Shown here one piece after another: positions 5,607 through 6,618 of a DNA stretch of 6,618 nt. Made by a program: the position numbers and the translations under genes. The notes beneath the pieces are model-generated. The model ran no database searches, had not been told where the DNA came from, and saw nothing but the letters and a program-made list of their open reading frames with translations. Source of the stretch: an uncultured beta proteobacterium. Its GTDB lineage: Bacteria; Pseudomonadota; Gammaproteobacteria; Burkholderiales; Burkholderiaceae_C. Position 1 is the first letter of the stretch. Each line of letters starts with the position of its first letter. The stretch lies in the NCBI GenBank assembly GCA_903870955.1, contig CAIQEX010000748.1, positions 1 through 6,618 of the forward strand, written 5' to 3'.

Positions 5607-5609
5607 TTA
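5591..5609. repeat. Overlapping inverted and tandem repeat (TAACATT-TTGT-AATGTTA; GTAAC-N5-GTAAT)
   Basis: Positions 5592-5598 and 5603-5609 form a perfect 7-bp inverted repeat around TTGT. The same bases also read as tandem half-sites GTAAC (5591-5595) and GTAAT (5601-5605) spaced 10 bp apart. Tandem pentamers one helical turn apart are the layout used by OmpR-family response regulators such as CpxR (GTAAA-N5-GTAAA). The element overlaps the TAA of the YihY-family gene and is about 70-80 bp upstream of the CBS start. It could be an operator or a weak AT-rich hairpin at a 3' end. Confidence 0.35.
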
Positions 5610-6618
5610 GAGGACCGCCCGCAACGTGATAGTTGGCCAGTGCGCGTGACTCCAGAGCTTCTCGGTCGCAGCAGTGCGCGGCAGCAGCAGAATCTGCATT
5701 AATGGCTCCAGCGTTACCTGATCCGGCTGCGCCAGCAGCACAAAACGGGCTTCGGCACCGTAGTTATCCGCCTCGTTGAGTTGGCCAATCCAGTCGATTG
5801 CCTTCAGGCCCTCGACCACGGGCTCCACGCGCTGTGCGTCCACGGAAAGCGTGGTGCAAAGCTGGGCCATGGTCTTGCCCTTTTCCGGCTGGGAAATCGC
5901 CTGATCCAACTCACGCAACACTTCCAGCGCAAGTTGAAACTGCCACCCCATGCCCGTGCGCCGCCGCGGAATTCCGGCGATCAGACTCGGCACGTAAGCC
6001 GTCAATGCGGCGCCGAGCAACACGATGGCCCAGGCCACATAAATCCAGACCAGCAGTATCGGCAACGTGGCAAAGGCACCGTACACCGCGGAGTAGGTCG
6101 GCACCTGACTCAGGTAGAACGCCAAAAGTTTTTTGGCCACCTCCATGCAGGCCGAAACAAACAGGCCTCCCATCCACGCATGGCCCCAGCGCACAAAGGT
6201 GTTGGGCACATAGTGAAACATCGCCGCCATGCCACCTGCCACCAGCAAGAACTGCAACACATCCAACAGCAGGCTCACGCCGCCGGGCATGGCACCCACC
6301 ACGCCCTTGGATGCCGACAATGCGTAGGAAGTCATGCTCAGGGACGCCCCCAAAACCAGTGGACCCAGGGTGATAGCGGCCCAATAAATCAGCACACGCT
6401 GGCCAAACGGTCGCCGTGCGCGCACGCGCCAGATGCTGTTGAGCGTGCGGTCAATCGTAAAGATCAACGCCAGCGCGCTACCCAGCAGAACGGCCAGACC
6501 GGCGACCCCCAGTTTGCTGGCCTTGCCGGCAAACTGGTTCAGATAGCCCAGCACCTGGCGCGCGATGTTGTCGGGCACAAGGCTTTCTACCAGCCACTTT
6601 TGCAGCACATCCTGAAAC
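5607..6618 (-). CDS. YihY/BrkB-family inner-membrane protein, N-terminus cut off
   Basis: C-terminal 336 residues of a YihY/virulence-factor-BrkB (UPF0761) family membrane protein. The frame is open through the right edge; a GTG at 6608 is an internal valine codon, not the start, and roughly 70-90 residues are probably missing. At least five hydrophobic segments are visible, counted from the edge at about residues 38-55, 77-98, 114-134, 150-170 and 180-210. The last carries the family stretch YGAFATLPILLVWIYVAW. After a basic loop (PRRRTG) follows a soluble tail of about 120 residues resembling a winged-helix-like domain (QFQLALEVLRELDQAI, then TMAQLCTTLSVD), as is common in betaproteobacterial members. 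The molecular function of the family is not established; early reports of RNase BN activity were later assigned to another gene. A CBS gene follows on the same strand. Confidence 0.9.
   Translation of the reverse strand, partial: FQDVLQKWLVESLVPDNIARQVLGYLNQFAGKASKLGVAGLAVLLGSALALIFTIDRTLNSIWRVRARRPFGQRVLIYWAAITLGPLVLGASLSMTSYALSASKGVVGAMPGGVSLLLDVLQFLLVAGGMAAMFHYVPNTFVRWGHAWMGGLFVSACMEVAKKLLAFYLSQVPTYSAVYGAFATLPILLVWIYVAWAIVLLGAALTAYVPSLIAGIPRRRTGMGWQFQLALEVLRELDQAISQPEKGKTMAQLCTTLSVDAQRVEPVVEGLKAIDWIGQLNEADNYGAEARFVLLAQPDQVTLEPLMQILLLPRTAATEKLWSHAHWPTITLRAVL

Noticed and set aside
5798..6373. Plus-strand frame of 191 residues opposite the YihY-family gene
   Set aside because: Pro/Arg/Ser-rich translation typical of a GC-rich antisense shadow; the minus strand encodes clear membrane helices.
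1..6618. Search for CRISPR arrays, tRNA/rRNA genes, insertion sequences, phage or toxin-antitoxin modules, and a hidden multi-gene system
   Set aside because: No regularly spaced repeats, cloverleaf, transposase, integrase or terminal inverted repeats were seen; gene content is mostly housekeeping and the non-coding gaps are short.

Overview
The window reads as ordinary chromosomal DNA of a betaproteobacterium, most likely Burkholderiales of the Comamonadaceae type (Rhodoferax/Polaromonas-like). The grounds are high GC, G/C-rich third codon positions, protein sequences that look like that group, and the combination of aroC, small CBS-domain proteins, metY and a YihY-family membrane protein. 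This placement is by eye, without a database search.

Layout. (1) Positions 1-617, minus strand: the N-terminal 205 residues of a periplasmic binding protein of a polyol (mannitol/sorbitol-type) ABC importer, cut by the left edge. (2) 618-887: an AT-rich divergent control region with a direct repeat, short inverted repeats and a plausible sigma-70 promoter pointing right. (3) 888-1112, plus: a 74-residue one-helix membrane protein of unknown role. (4) 1143-2737, minus: a two-CBS-domain protein followed by aroC (chorismate synthase), probably co-transcribed. (5) 2738-2838: a compact divergent promoter region. (6) 2839-4945, plus: metY (O-acetylhomoserine sulfhydrylase) and, one base after its stop, an alpha/beta-hydrolase, a tight two-gene operon. 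(7) 4946-4976: a short convergent spacer with inverted repeats. (8) 4977-6618, minus: a YihY/BrkB-family inner-membrane protein cut by the right edge, followed downstream by a second, unrelated CBS-domain protein.

How the genes fit together. Sulfur assimilation into homocysteine (metY) and the last common step of aromatic synthesis (aroC) lie on opposite sides of one divergent promoter, with an adenosyl-nucleotide-binding type protein (CBS) transcribed away from metY. Two separate CBS proteins within about 3 kb, one head-to-head with a methionine gene, is the most suggestive contextual feature, but any regulatory link is inference.

There are no RNA genes, CRISPR arrays, insertion sequences, phage genes or clear signs of horizontal transfer. 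I found no convincing undescribed multi-gene system. The items worth a second look are small-scale: putative operator sites, the metY-hydrolase pairing, the CBS proteins and the small membrane protein.
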